Shown here one piece after another: positions 8,182 through 15,900 of a stretch of DNA of 34,786 bases (the stretch's first letter is position 1; each line of letters starts with the position of its first letter). The stretch comes from Nocardia neocaledoniensis. GTDB lineage: Bacteria > Actinomycetota > Actinomycetes > Mycobacteriales > Mycobacteriaceae. The position numbers and the translations under genes were made by a program. A model generated the notes under the pieces. It was not told the DNA's origin. It did not search any database and was given only the letters and a program-made list of their open reading frames with translations. Where the stretch lies: positions 1 to 34,786 of the forward strand of contig NZ_JARWOJ010000118.1 in NCBI RefSeq assembly GCF_029868625.1, given 5' to 3'.

Positions 8182-9297
8182 ATGGCACACCGATCGCGTC
8201 CGTACATCTGGGAGGATCCCGCTTGGCCCGCCCTCCGGTACGACGCCGCGGCGTTGACCGGTGCGATCGGGGCGGTCGCGCACGCGCAAGGGCGACTGCT
8301 GGGCAGGCTCATCGACACACAGGAGGACGTCCAGGATCAAGCCGGTCTCGCCGCCCTGACCGCCGACGTGGTGAAGACCAGCGAGATCGAAGGCGAACTG
8401 CTCGATGTCGCGTCGGTCAGGTCGTCGATCGCTCGCAAGCTCGGGGTCGATATCGGAGCCACGGTGCCCGCCGATCGGCGAGTCGACGGGGTTGTCGACA
8501 TGATTCTCGACGCGACGGTGAATCGCGATCTGCCAGTCACCGAGGAGCGATTGTTCGGCTGGCACGCGGGCCTGTTTCCCACAGGATATTCCGGCATCTC
8601 GCGAGTGCGGATCGGAGGTTGGCGTACCGACGAGACCGGTCCGATGGAGGTTGTCTCCGGACCCTACGGTCGGCAGCGCGTCCATTTCGAGGCGCCACCC
8701 GCGGTTCGGCTCGACACCGAGATGGGCAGGTTGCTCGAATGGTTCGATGCCGAGACGACGGAATCCACGATCGTGAAGGCCGGTCTGGCGCATCTGTGGT
8801 TCGTGACCATCCACCCCTTCGACGACGGAAACGGCCGAATCGCACGGGCTCTGGGCGACTTGGCATTGGCTCGCGCCGACGGTAGTTCGCGACGGTTCTA
8901 CAGTGTGTCGGCACAGATACAGCGAGATCGCAACGCGTACTACGACATTCTCGAGCGCACCCAGAAAGGAACTCTCGACGTCACCGAGTGGTTGCGATGG
9001 TTCCTGCGCACCGTGCATCGCGCCATCGCCTTGGCCGATGAGAACGTCGACGCGGTGCTACAGAAGACTCGATTCTGGCGACGGTGGGACAACACCGCGC
9101 TGAACACCCGCCAGATCACCATGCTCAACCGACTGCTCGACGGGTTCGAAGGAAAACTGACCACCCGGAAATGGGCGATCATCACCAAAAGCTCCCAGGA
9201 CACCGCCCTGCGAGACATCACCGAACTGATCGACCTCGGTGCGCTGAGACGATCGGACTCCGGCGGCCGGAGCACTTCCTACGATCTCGTCCTCTGA
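8182..9297 (+). CDS. Fic-domain protein (probable AMP-transferase) with class II inhibitory motif
   Basis: 371 residues. The Fic core motif HPFDDGNGRIAR sits at 211-222 with catalytic H211 and the full phosphate-binding loop, so it is predicted active. An N-terminal inhibitory motif of the (S/T)xxxE(G/N) form is present as T66-SEI-E70-G71, as in class II Fic proteins whose helix blocks ATP until released. The N-terminal 100 residues match the Fic_N/DUF4172-like type, and the C-terminal third (about 290-371) looks like a winged helix. Such proteins transfer AMP, sometimes another nucleotide moiety, to hydroxyls of target proteins. No antitoxin partner lies beside it, which fits self-inhibition. 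The ATG at 8182 is chosen because the domain begins directly after it. Base use is less GC-rich than its neighbours, hinting at transfer. Confidence 0.87.
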   Translation: MAHRSRPYIWEDPAWPALRYDAAALTGAIGAVAHAQGRLLGRLIDTQEDVQDQAGLAALTADVVKTSEIEGELLDVASVRSSIARKLGVDIGATVPADRRVDGVVDMILDATVNRDLPVTEERLFGWHAGLFPTGYSGISRVRIGGWRTDETGPMEVVSGPYGRQRVHFEAPPAVRLDTEMGRLLEWFDAETTESTIVKAGLAHLWFVTIHPFDDGNGRIARALGDLALARADGSSRRFYSVSAQIQRDRNAYYDILERTQKGTLDVTEWLRWFLRTVHRAIALADENVDAVLQKTRFWRRWDNTALNTRQITMLNRLLDGFEGKLTTRKWAIITKSSQDTALRDITELIDLGALRRSDSGGRSTSYDLVL

Positions 9298-9319
9298 CGC
9301 CCCTCGACGGGCCCGCGAA

Positions 9320-9769
9320 CTATCTAGTAGTCGACGATGGTGTGAACAGGTCGCGAGTTCCGAGCTCGGCTGTCACCTCTTGGCGCCAGTCGTGAATGCG
9401 CCAACCACACGCGGTGCGGGTGACAAGCGCGTGGTACCACCCGAAGATCTCGTAGGTCAGGTCGCTGTGCTCACCCGCACCGAGATGGTGCACACGGAGT
9501 TTGACCGACAGGGTGGCGGCGTCGCCATCGACGGTGACGCACGGATTGCTCAACAGATGTTGGCTCGGCCCACAAGGCTCGAGGAATGTCCGGATCATGC
9601 CGACAACCTGCTCGCGGCCGCTCAGGTCGTATTCGCCCGCGTAGTTCGCTGTCATGTCCGGGGTGAACACGGAATCCAGCGCCGCCCAATCACGACGATC
9701 GAGCGCGTCCGCATAGGCGTAGGTCAGGTCGATGATGTCGGACTTGTCAGCAATGCTGTTGGTAGACAT
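9320..9769 (-). CDS. SnoaL-like / NTF2-fold protein
   Basis: 149 residues, the usual length of a SnoaL-like domain. The opening helix DIIDLTYAYADALDRRDW, then LDSVFTPDMTANYAGEYDLSGREQV, then WRIHDWRQEV near the end, are typical of this alpha+beta barrel family (polyketide cyclases, dehydratases, isomerases). The pocket chemistry cannot be assigned. It is convergent with the Fic gene (22 bases between stops) and has no obvious operon partner. Confidence 0.75.
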   Translation of the reverse strand: MSTNSIADKSDIIDLTYAYADALDRRDWAALDSVFTPDMTANYAGEYDLSGREQVVGMIRTFLEPCGPSQHLLSNPCVTVDGDAATLSVKLRVHHLGAGEHSDLTYEIFGWYHALVTRTACGWRIHDWRQEVTAELGTRDLFTPSSTTR

Positions 9770-9917
9770 AGAAGAGCGACTGTAGATCTGTCACCTCGCG
9801 CGACAAGGCCTGACGTCCCGCCCACCGGGAAAACCCGACCGCCGGTTCTAGGTAGGGAAGGCTGTCCCCAGTCTTGTTCCCTCGCGTGAAGCCCCATAGG
9901 CCGTGCAGGTGGACCTG

Positions 9918-10488
9918 CTACGCCCAGGGTGGGTCCGGCGGAGAGTGATACTCGACTGTCACGTCATCGACCCGAACTCCCTGTCGGGCAAGACTGTCGA
10001 CAACTTGCGCCGTGAAACGCCGCGCCGGGCGATAGTGGCTACTGTGATCGCTCACGAGGAGAACATGCCCGGCCGAGGCCTGAATTTCTCCTGCTCCCGC
10101 AACCGGTGACCCCGCACGATCGTCGAGTACAGAGAAACTGGTTCCCATTGCTATCGAATTGGAACGGGCGCTTTAGCTGGGCCGGCGCCGCATCCCAGGT
10201 CAGCGACAGTCGCGCGACAGGTCGCATCCCCGGAAACTTCACCAGGTGGTCTTCGGGTAAGTCGACAAACGGGCAGTATCGGCCACGGCCGAATCGAATC
10301 CAGGCGATCGATCACGCGCCTCATGAACTCACGCAACTCGTCGTCCTCGGACTGGCGCATCGGGACCAGGTCGGCAGCTCCGCGCCCCGACGGGACCTTC
10401 CGCGAGCGAAGTCGAACGCCTCCCCCGGCGTTAGGGTCGCCAGCGTCTTGGTCTTCTCCTGAATCCTGTCCGAGACTTGTATCGTCAC
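9918..10488 (-). pseudogene. Decayed ORF (about 190 residues) downstream of the toxin/immunity genes
   Basis: Reading leftward from a GTG at 10488, protein-like sequence jumps between frames. It begins with SDRIQEKTKTLATLTPGEAF, then EDDELREFMRRVIDRLDSI, then FPGMRPVARLSLTWDAAP, then GHVLLVSDHSSHYRPARRF, and closes with DDVTVEYHSPPDPPWA at a stop at 9918. Joined together these make one coherent protein with at least three frameshifts. The family is not recognised; the SHYRP-type ending is reminiscent of C-terminal pieces of actinobacterial polymorphic toxins. Its place, after a toxin tip and its immunity gene, fits a dying orphan cassette. Confidence 0.45.
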
Positions 10489-10508
10489 GGCGCTCGCGCG
10501 CGGGCCGT

Positions 10509-10883
10509 CTACCCTCGGCGATCCGCCAGCATGCGCACTGCGAGTGCAATCGTGTCGGCATCGGGCAGCGAAGCGTAATATTCGCACGACTCGATATATG
10601 TCAGAAACTCGGCCTCAGGCGCAATTCCGTAATGCTCCAGATAGTAGCGGGTTGCGCCCGTCCAGATCCATTGCCCATCTGTCCTGAACGTGCGAGGTAC
10701 CTTATTGCCGCGACTGGGATCGACCTGATCCCTTGATCGTCCGTTCGCGGCACGTATCAGCCCTCCGCCGCTTAGAAACGACAGGATTCTCTCTTTCTCT
10801 GCTGGATCGGAAACTCTCTTCCGCGACTCGTACCGTGGCCTCCCGTCAGTATCGATGCCATCGAATAGTCGAGATATTCTCAC
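10509..10883 (-). CDS. Probable immunity protein for the adjacent toxin tip
   Basis: 124 residues. The GTG at 10883 overlaps the toxin-tip stop as GTGA and follows AAGGAGG inside the toxin's last codons, so the two are translationally coupled. That fixes the start; a longer in-frame extension would be a shadow. The protein is soluble with no signal peptide. Recognisable stretches are DQVDPSRGNKVPRTFRTDGQ, then WIWTGATRYYLEHYGIAPE, a pattern I associate with small actinobacterial proteins next to polymorphic toxins. The immunity role comes from this position and size; the family name is not certain. Confidence 0.65.
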   Translation of the reverse strand: MRISRLFDGIDTDGRPRYESRKRVSDPAEKERILSFLSGGGLIRAANGRSRDQVDPSRGNKVPRTFRTDGQWIWTGATRYYLEHYGIAPEAEFLTYIESCEYYASLPDADTIALAVRMLADRRG

Positions 10884-11455
10884 GATCCGCTCCCTCCTTG
10901 CTCGTTCTCGGGTTCGAAAAGAATCCAATCGCCATCCGGTGGATCTTTTGCGTCGACCTCGCCGGTATCCGGATCGGTGACTTCGGTCGCCACGACCACG
11001 ACCCCGTCCTCGTCGGTCCAGGCGATCTCGTTCGGGGCCCACACCGGCACCCCCAACTCGTTGGCCAACTGTTGGGCAAAGGGGTCGGATCCTTGGCCGG
11101 TCTCGCAGGACAGTAGTCGGACAGAGCGGTTTTGCCACTGCGGATCCGCTCTGATGAGCGCCGCCAGGTCTCGCGGCGAGAGTTCATCGTCGCCGATGAA
11201 CACGGCCTCGGGATCCCCGTGCATGTCGATGGTGTAGAAGTTCGGAAGGGCCTCGACCCATTGTGCGTATTCGCGCATTTCGGTGTCCGCCGCCTCGTAG
11301 TAAGACCTTCCGGCCGGCGTGCTTTCCCCTAGCCTCAATCTTTCGCCAGGCCGGCGGCCTCGCCTGATCGGTTTCGGAATTGGTTGAAAACTGCTGATCA
11401 GCAGTTTTCGGGCAACCAGTAGTGCCCCGGTCAGCGGGTTGGCTGCCGGGTCCAC
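10880..11455 (-). CDS. Severed C-terminal tip of a polymorphic toxin
   Basis: The open frame is 191 residues, but the first 20 or so (upstream of about 11386) may be insertion-sequence DNA, so there is no credible native start. The tip proper reads GESTPAGRSYYEAADTEMRE, then FYTIDMHGDPEAVFIGDDEL, then VRLLSCETGQGSDPFAQQLA, then GVPVWAPNEI. The LLSCETG...FAQQLA...GVPVWAP pattern recurs at the ends of actinobacterial polymorphic toxins. The conserved Cys and the upstream DMHG are candidate catalytic residues; I cannot name the fold. The tip probably belonged to the giant toxin at 12976-18975 before the IS1380-type element landed between them. Its stop overlaps the immunity gene start. Confidence 0.6.
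   Translation of the reverse strand: MDPAANPLTGALLVARKLLISSFQPIPKPIRRGRRPGERLRLGESTPAGRSYYEAADTEMREYAQWVEALPNFYTIDMHGDPEAVFIGDDELSPRDLAALIRADPQWQNRSVRLLSCETGQGSDPFAQQLANELGVPVWAPNEIAWTDEDGVVVVATEVTDPDTGEVDAKDPPDGDWILFEPENEQGGSGS
11386..11409. repeat. Perfect 24-base palindrome at the left IS boundary
   Basis: GAAAACTGCTGA followed by its exact reverse complement TCAGCAGTTTTC, with short GGTT/AACC flanks (11382-11385 and 11414-11417) that extend the symmetry after a small gap. It lies between the toxin tip and the transposase stop. It could be part of the element end, an insertion hot spot or a bidirectional terminator. Confidence 0.6.
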
Positions 11456-11503
11456 GGGTCCGGAGATGGTCCTTTCAGGGGTTGTAGGGATGGTTCGTGC
11501 TGG

Positions 11504-12886
11504 TCAGTCAGGTTTCAACCGCCCCAGCGCGGTGGTCAACAGCTCGGCATGTGGTGCGTGAGCCGCTAGCCGTAGATGGGTTCGGCGTGCGTGACGGGCG
11601 AGTCTGGCTGGTAGCGAAAACAGGTGTAGGCGTAGCGTTTTCGGTTCCCACCTGCGTGCCCGATGATCGTGGAGTCCGATGGTTTGCAGCCACGCGGTCA
11701 GGTCCAACGCGAGTTCGACCAATGCCAGCCAGATCTGGTTGGAGGCAAAGGATTTGAAGGGCAGGTTACGGGCACCGGTATCTTTCGCTGACCGGATACG
11801 GTCTTCGCAACGAGCCCGACGCCGGTGACGTAATTCCAGGTCAGGGAGCTGACCGCGCGTGGTATTGGTGACGAACGCGGTCAACCGCAACCCGTCGACG
11901 TCGGTGAACCGCAACTGTGCACCGGGGTGCGGGCGTTCTTTCCGCACGACCAGTCGCATGCCTGTGGGCCAACCCGACAGGTCTGCCAGGCCGGTGATCT
12001 CGGCGACCCATGCTCCTTTGCGGACGCCGCCATCGGTGTCGTAGGCCGGGGTCCACACGGTCTTGGGAATCTTGTCGATCGCGTCGACGAGGGTGTCGGT
12101 CAGGGTGAACCCGAGCGAATACTGCAGGTGCCGGGCGGTGCAGTAGTTCACGAACTCGTGGGTGCCGCCACCGGCGTCGGTGCGGACCAACACTTTTCGC
12201 CCGACTCGGTAGCCGGGCCGTGACGGTAGCTGGTTCAAGGCTTGCGCGAGGACCGTTTTGTGGTCTGCGGCAGTGTTGGCCCCTGCGTTGCCTGGGCGGA
12301 GCAGCATCGCGGCGGGTTCACCGGTCCCGGCGGGGCCGTGGTCGAAGAACGCGAGCAAAGGGTGGAACCCGAAGCCTTTCTTGTAGGTCGGGGCGGCGTT
12401 CTGCTTGTCCGAATGCGCGGTCAGCAGGGTCGCGTCCAGGTCGATGACCAGCGGATGAGCCTCATCGATGTCGTGATCGGGAGCGTTGGCCCCTGCTGTT
12501 TTCCACGCGGTCGCGCGAGCATCAGCGCGAGCGGAAGCGATAGCCTTCAACGCTTTCGGTGCGTCAGCGGCCAACACCGCGATCAGCCGTGACACGGTCG
12601 GGTCCGACGCGACAGATCCGAAAACACCTGGCTCGCAGCGCAATACCGTTAGGTCTGAGGCGCAGTCACCGCCGATCGCGATCGATACCGCCAGGTCCAG
12701 CATGATCTTGCCGGGATCGTGGCAGGTCGAAGGCTTACGCCATGGCGTGAACTCCTCGCTCAACGCCCGGTCCAGTCCGACCGCTGACGCGGTCGCGAGC
12801 AGCGCGATCGCGCCGGCGTGGGACACGACACCGGTTCCCTGGCGGTCAACTTTCAGCGACGGGTACCACGACGTAGACTGCCTCAC
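11504..12886 (-). CDS. IS1380-family transposase
   Basis: 460 residues from a GTG at 12886, which has CTGGAG upstream; a TTG at 12928 would add 14 residues but lacks a ribosome site. The protein has the DDE (RNase H-like) fold of IS4/IS1380 transposases. Key stretches are VIDLDATLLTAHSDKQNAAP with the first Asp, then TYKKGFGFHPLLAFFD, then VLVRTDAGGGTHEFVNYC with the second Asp, and a C-terminal region RCEDRIRSAKDTGARNLPF with the Glu. It cuts and pastes its own element. The frame is intact, so it may be active. Confidence 0.88.
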   Translation of the reverse strand: MRQSTSWYPSLKVDRQGTGVVSHAGAIALLATASAVGLDRALSEEFTPWRKPSTCHDPGKIMLDLAVSIAIGGDCASDLTVLRCEPGVFGSVASDPTVSRLIAVLAADAPKALKAIASARADARATAWKTAGANAPDHDIDEAHPLVIDLDATLLTAHSDKQNAAPTYKKGFGFHPLLAFFDHGPAGTGEPAAMLLRPGNAGANTAADHKTVLAQALNQLPSRPGYRVGRKVLVRTDAGGGTHEFVNYCTARHLQYSLGFTLTDTLVDAIDKIPKTVWTPAYDTDGGVRKGAWVAEITGLADLSGWPTGMRLVVRKERPHPGAQLRFTDVDGLRLTAFVTNTTRGQLPDLELRHRRRARCEDRIRSAKDTGARNLPFKSFASNQIWLALVELALDLTAWLQTIGLHDHRARRWEPKTLRLHLFSLPARLARHARRTHLRLAAHAPHAELLTTALGRLKPD

Positions 12887-12975
12887 CAGAAGGGTGCTCC
12901 AGAACTCGATAGTTTCTTCCCTAGACAAGAAGAATTATCGCAGGTCAGAGCACCTTTCGCCATTTCTGGTGCAGG

Positions 12976-15900
12976 TCAGACCCTATTTTCATGGCTGGTC
13001 GAGGCTAGATCGAAGAAACTCTGCAGGTGAGGCGGAAGAGCGGTTGCGGCTGCAATGGGAAGCGGTTGGGTCGGTGTGTCGTCCGCAGGCGGAATTTCGG
13101 GTGGAGTCCCCACTGCGGTGGTGTCGTCCGGCGAGGGCAGGTCGCCCGGAGGCAGGGAAGGATGCGTTCTGCCTCTCTGTGGACGAGCAGTACCACCAGC
13201 AGCGTCCCGGTTTCGGGCATCGGGATCCGCTAATCCTCGATCGTCCCGGCTGCCGGCCAGCTCTGGTCGCGACTGCTGAGCCACTTCGCCTTCGAGATCA
13301 CCAGTGAGTCCATCGGGCCGCGCCGGTCGCGTTTCAGGGTCTGTTTGTCGAAGGTCAGGGGGTAAGACTGCGGGAGTTCCGCCGTGTTCTCCAGCGACGT
13401 CACGGTGACCTGGTATGTGACCGTGGTCGGGCTCTCGCTCGTACGGCGAAATGTCGCTCGGTGCCGTCGCGGGTAGATCTGGCGTCCTTGGATCGACTTG
13501 CTCTCGTCGATCGCCCGATCGTACTTCTCGCCGATCGTCATGGGGTGCAGGCTCCCGTGTACCGTCACCACCCCGGTCTGTTTGTTCACCACGTAGCTGG
13601 TCTGGCCCAAGGCCTGGCCCGCTGCGATCTCGTTCGGACTCAGATGTGGTCGGCACACCCACCCGTGCCGGAACTCCGTCAGTGTGAAGGTTTGTGTCGG
13701 AAAGGCTTCCGCCAGGTAGTCCCGCACTTGTTCCGTGGTGAGTAGCGGTGGGACCGGCATTGGCTGCTCCTTGGGGGCCGACGGGCATCGACCACAATTC
13801 GACCGATGCCCCGGTCAGATCGGCTGGTGGCGAGTCAGAGAAGGTGGATTGCTGAGGATCCCACCATACGGGCCCGGCCGCACCGTGCGGGAAGACGACG
13901 ACGGTGGCGTGGGCACCCTCCACCTGGGGTGTTCCGTCGGCGTTGTACTGGAACTGCCCCGTGTTCTGGTCGAACGCATGCCAGCTGTTGATCACCAGTG
14001 CCGCGGAGCCGGGACCCATGTTCGCGATCTGGTCGTGTAGAGCCTGAAATTGTTCGGCGATCGGCAGACTCGCGTCGTATTGCCAAGCGCCGCCGAGCCA
14101 TGCCGCCGCCCGGGCGGGCCCGTCGACCTCGCCGCTCCGAGTGTCGAGTGAACCGTCTGGCATCAGGTCGGGCCACCGCGGCGCGCCGACCTCTGGCCTG
14201 CCGAAGAATGAGGACAGCGCGGCCAGAGATCCGTCGAGGCAGTTGTTGCTGCGCCCGCGCTGGGACGGCCCACCGTCGTTGATCAACTCACCGTAGTCAT
14301 TGGTACGCGGATCCGCGCCGACCACGAAACTGTTGCCATCGCGCAACGCGTCTTCGACGTCGTGCTGGTACTGGACCTGCTCGATGGCGTCGAGCAGATT
14401 CGCGCCCTCGACTCTGGTATCGGGCAACCCATCGAGGTGAGCGGGGGTGTTGGCGCGGGCGATGTTGTTGCTCAGTTCGCGGACATCGTTGTCGTCCAGT
14501 GCGTCTCCGGTATCGGCCAGCCCGAGCTGCTGCCTGATCTGTGCGGTGAGGACGTCGATCTCGGCGCCGAGGTCCACGTGGCCTGGCGTGGACGGATCGA
14601 GATCGAAAATGATGTCGGCGCCGCTGGGGTCGGTGACTGGGACCAGATCGACCATCATCCAGTCGCCGGACAGCAATTGAGTTCCGCTGTTGCAATGCAG
14701 GTCGACGGCGAGCTGCGCTCGCTCGAGCAGAGCGGCAACGGCTGCTGGATCGAGACCGGCCGCGCCGGCGACGGACACACCGATCCGTAGTACGGAGACC
14801 GGGGATCCCAGTGCCGCGGTGTACCGACCCCAGGTGAAACGTCGGCTGCCACTGTCATCGGTGACTGGCTGCACTCCGCCGTCCGGCTGCTGGTTGCGCA
14901 GACTTTCACGGGCTGCACGCGATTGGTGTGCGTGGTGTATCTGCTGCGGTGTCGGTGTTACCGCTGACGGTGTGGGTGACGGGGAGGTGACATCGGTCGG
15001 ATGTGCCGGGGTGCCGCCGTTGCTCGGATCACCGGGAATCGGGACGGCAGCATGGCCCACTTGCTTCGCCGCAGCATGGGTGGTGTGGCCGGGAGCTTCG
15101 CCCTCAGGGGAGGACGTGACCGAGCTGCCGGTTACTCCTCGAACGTCCCCTCCGTCGGCCAGATCCCCGTGTTCTTGCTCTGCGTCGATGCCCACGATGT
15201 CGCGACCGCCGAGATGCGGTCCGTCGGGCGATGCCGGATCGGATTCTTGGTGATCTCGACTTCCCGGATGATCGCCGGTTCGGTCGGTTTGTCCAGAAAG
15301 GTCAGGCGAATCCGGTAGATGATCGTGCTCGGGTCCTCGAAGATCCTGGTGAGTTCGATCCGGCGTTGTGCCGGATGGACCTGGTAGCCCTGGGGCGGCA
15401 GGCCGGCTTCCGTCGTCGTGTCGAACTCCTCCCCGATCACCGGCATCGCCATGCTTGAGTGCGCCGTGATCACTCCCGTATGTTTGTTGATCACGTAATT
15501 GCCCAGGCCCATTCCCCACTGGGCTTGCTCCTCCGGGGACAGCATCTGCTGGCACACCCAGCCGTGACGGCTCTCCAGGATGCTGAACTCCAGGTTCTGC
15601 CCGAACACTCGGGCCAGCAATTGTCTGGCCTGTTCCCGGGTGGGTACTGGTTCCGCCACTGACGGGTCCTCCGTTCGCGTCGATCGGGATACATTCCATG
15701 GACGCCGCGTTGTTCGTCAGCGACGGGGGTGGGGCATCGAACGTTTCCCCGGACTGCGGGTCCCACCAGACCGGCCCGGTGGCGCCCAGCGGGAAGACCA
15801 CCACGGTGGCATGGCCACCACGAAACACCGGCGTGCCATCCGCGTTGTAGAGCTTGTTGCCGTTCACATCCCTGGCATGCCACATGGTCCCGACCATCGC

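Larger units (their letters stand above)
11386..12990. mobile_element. IS1380-family insertion sequence (ends approximate)
   Basis: A single transposase gene fills the element. The outer ends were not resolved: I could not find a clear pair of terminal inverted repeats or a 4-bp target duplication by eye. The left limit is placed at a 24-base palindrome (11386-11409). The right limit lies beyond two direct copies of GCAGGTCAGA (12940-12949, 12971-12980) that may be transposase-binding sites. Toxin-like coding resumes on both sides: the giant toxin ends its native sequence near LPPHLQSFFD at about 13010, and the tip resumes near 11386. Confidence 0.65.

Noticed and set aside
12940..12980. GCAGGTCAGA direct repeats as a CRISPR or satellite array
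   Set aside because: Only two copies, 31 bases apart, inside the end of an insertion sequence; transposase-binding sites are a better reading.
11382..13000. Exact terminal inverted repeats and a target duplication for the IS element
   Set aside because: Several pairings were tried by eye (for example ACCAG-type starts on both sides), but none gave both a convincing repeat and a matching 4-base duplication.
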